This document shows, piece by piece, positions 5,160 to 6,077 of a stretch of 6,077 nucleotides of DNA. The position numbers and the translations under genes are program-made. Within the stretch, counting starts at the first letter, position 1. The number at the start of each line of letters is the position of its first letter. This DNA comes from an uncultured Blautia sp. (lineage in GTDB: Bacteria > Bacillota > Clostridia > Lachnospirales > Lachnospiraceae): positions 1 through 6,077 of the forward strand of contig UQSX01000128.1 in NCBI GenBank assembly GCA_900543715.1, written 5' to 3'. Under the pieces are notes generated by a model. That model made no database searches, had not been told where the DNA came from, and worked only from the letters and a program-made list of their open reading frames with translations.

Positions 5160-5164
5160 GGAGG
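5160..5164 (+). promoter_or_regulatory. Ribosome binding site that decides the flavoprotein start
   Basis: GGAGG lies 7 bases before the ATG at 5172. The ATG at 5166 is only one base away from it, and the open frame back to 5094 begins upstream of the promoter, so neither is a likely start. Confidence 0.75.
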
Positions 5165-5171
5165 AATGAAG

Positions 5172-5789
5172 ATGAAAGTATTACTGATTAATGGAAGCCC
5201 AAATGCAAAAAGATGTACCTATACAGCCTTAATGGAGGTTGCTTCCACACTGGAAACAGAAGGTATTGAGACAGAACTGGTCCATGTGGGACACAAAGAC
5301 ATCCGGGGCTGTATCGGCTGCAGAAAATGTCATACCGCGGGAAAATGTGTCTTTGACGACCTGGTAAATGAGACTGCTTCAAAATTTGAGGAAAGCGACG
5401 GGATCGTCATCGGCTCTCCCGTTTATTATGCCTCTGCCAATGGTACTCTGATTTCCTTTCTGGACCGCCTTTTCTACAGCACAAGCTTTGACAAGAGCAT
5501 GAAAGTCGGCGCCTCAGTAGTATCTGCCAGAAGAGGGGGATGTACCGCAACCTTCGATGAGCTGAATAAATATTTTACAATTTCCAATATGCCCATTGCC
5601 TCCAGCCAGTACTGGAACCAGGTGCATGGCAACACTCCGGAAGAGGTAAAGAAGGATATTGAAGGATGTCAGATTATGCGGACATTGGGAAGAAATATGG
5701 CTTTTCTAATTAAGAGCATTGCTCTTGGAAAAGAAAAATATGGTCTTCCTGAAAAAGAACCCTTCACACCTACCAACTTTATCCGGTAA
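5172..5789 (+). CDS. Flavodoxin-fold NAD(P)H-dependent FMN oxidoreductase with a cysteine cluster
   Basis: This 205-residue cytoplasmic protein belongs to the NADPH-dependent FMN reductase / iron-sulfur flavoprotein group. The first strand and FMN phosphate loop is LLINGSPNAKRCT (4-16). The second FMN contact is GIVIGSPVYYASANGTLISFLDR (77-99), and ARRGG (119-123) with SSQYWNQVHG (144-153) are characteristic of the subgroup. Cys47, Cys50, Cys53 and Cys59 form CxxCxxCx5C, within the spacing range of the compact 4Fe-4S motif of iron-sulfur flavoproteins. Many YwqN-like relatives keep similar cysteines without a proven cluster, so cluster binding is open. The likely job is electron transfer from NAD(P)H to quinones, disulfides or other acceptors; the natural substrate is unknown. 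It has its own promoter and a terminator right after the stop, so it is probably a single-gene unit. Confidence 0.9.
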   Translation: MKVLLINGSPNAKRCTYTALMEVASTLETEGIETELVHVGHKDIRGCIGCRKCHTAGKCVFDDLVNETASKFEESDGIVIGSPVYYASANGTLISFLDRLFYSTSFDKSMKVGASVVSARRGGCTATFDELNKYFTISNMPIASSQYWNQVHGNTPEEVKKDIEGCQIMRTLGRNMAFLIKSIALGKEKYGLPEKEPFTPTNFIR

Positions 5790-5805
5790 GTCAGCTGTCA
5801 ACTGT

Positions 5806-5869
5806 AAAAACAGCCCTCTGTGTGCAGGTTATGATACCTGGGTCCGCAGAGGGCTTTGTTATTATTTTC
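5806..5869 (+). terminator. Bidirectional terminator between convergent genes
   Basis: AGCCCTCTG (5812-5820) pairs with CAGAGGGCT (5847-5855), and an inner stem CAGGT/ACCTG (5825-5829 and 5836-5840) encloses the loop TATGAT. On the plus strand it is followed by TTTGTTATTATTTT, starting 22 bases after the flavoprotein stop. On the minus strand the run at 5806-5810 gives TGTTTTT after the same stem, so it can also end the membrane-protein transcript. Confidence 0.85.
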
Positions 5870-6077
5870 AGATTTTCTTTTCAATAATACTGCTTGCAAT
5901 GATTAGGACCAATGGCTGTATCAGGATAATTACTCCTACAATTATGGCAGAAACCATATAATTTAAAGTAATAAATATCAACATAGCAATGCCCAGCAGC
6001 ATTAAGGTGATCATATTGGTGATATTTCCGGCTTTTTCCTTTATGGCAATATTACGCTCATCTAACACATTGCTCCG
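5868..6077 (-). CDS. Small two-helix membrane protein (5' end outside the window)
   Basis: Sixty-nine residues are visible and the frame is open to the window edge. A GTG at 6068 could be a start, but no good ribosome site can be judged there, and relatives usually have a longer N-terminus, so I treat the gene as cut. A charged segment (LDERNIAIKEKAGNITN) is followed by two hydrophobic helices, one around MITLMLLGIAMLIFITL and one around AIIVGVIILIQPLVLIIASS, then a short basic end (EKKI). The DERxxxIxEKAG lead-in before a helix pair is common in small Firmicute membrane proteins of unknown function, often next to small HTH regulators. I cannot name a function. Its transcript probably ends at the shared hairpin just downstream. 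Confidence 0.7.
   Translation of the reverse strand, partial: RSNVLDERNIAIKEKAGNITNMITLMLLGIAMLIFITLNYMVSAIIVGVIILIQPLVLIIASSIIEKKI

Overview
The window looks like chromosomal DNA from a Gram-positive Clostridia bacterium, probably a gut Lachnospiraceae such as Blautia or a relative. This rests on the moderate GC content, strong AGGAGG-type ribosome sites, the style of the two-component system and BcrA-like ABC transporter, a Firmicute Rpn/PD-(D/E)XK gene, and two flavodoxin-fold proteins. The assignment is an inference from protein style; no marker gene is present.

Left part, bases 1 to about 3860, minus strand. Read in the direction of transcription, there is an OmpR-type response regulator, a BcrA-like ABC ATPase, an ABC-2 permease, a histidine kinase with a single membrane helix and no sensor domain, and the start of a flavodoxin-domain protein that runs off the window. 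The ATPase and permease overlap by 8 bases and the later genes follow closely, so these four look like one transcription unit. The regulator has its own extended -10 promoter. In the 133-base gap between the regulator and the ATPase lies a perfect 11-bp direct repeat (AAAAGTTTAAG twice), the form expected for an OmpR-family operator. The likely logic is that the kinase senses a cell-envelope or peptide signal at the membrane, perhaps with the transporter, and the phosphorylated regulator switches on the transporter operon. The substrate cannot be told from the sequence.

Middle part, about 3916 to 5005, minus strand. An Rpn-family PD-(D/E)XK nuclease gene stands alone, with a good promoter, a short leader and a hairpin terminator. 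Inside it is the most interesting signal in the window: a near-perfect Shine-Dalgarno (AAGGAGGTG) 8 bases before an in-frame ATG. This start would give a separate 62-residue C-terminal protein carrying three four-residue repeats (GIQK, GIQE, GIQN). That is the layout of the known RpnL/RpnS gene-within-gene toxin-antitoxin and anti-phage systems, so the locus is probably a two-protein defence module written in one reading frame.

Right part, about 5099 to 6077. A plus-strand gene with its own promoter encodes an FMN-binding oxidoreductase with a CxxCxxCx5C cluster. It converges on a small two-helix membrane protein on the minus strand that is cut by the window edge. A strong hairpin with T-tracts on both sides probably terminates both. 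No RNA genes, insertion sequences or CRISPR arrays were seen.
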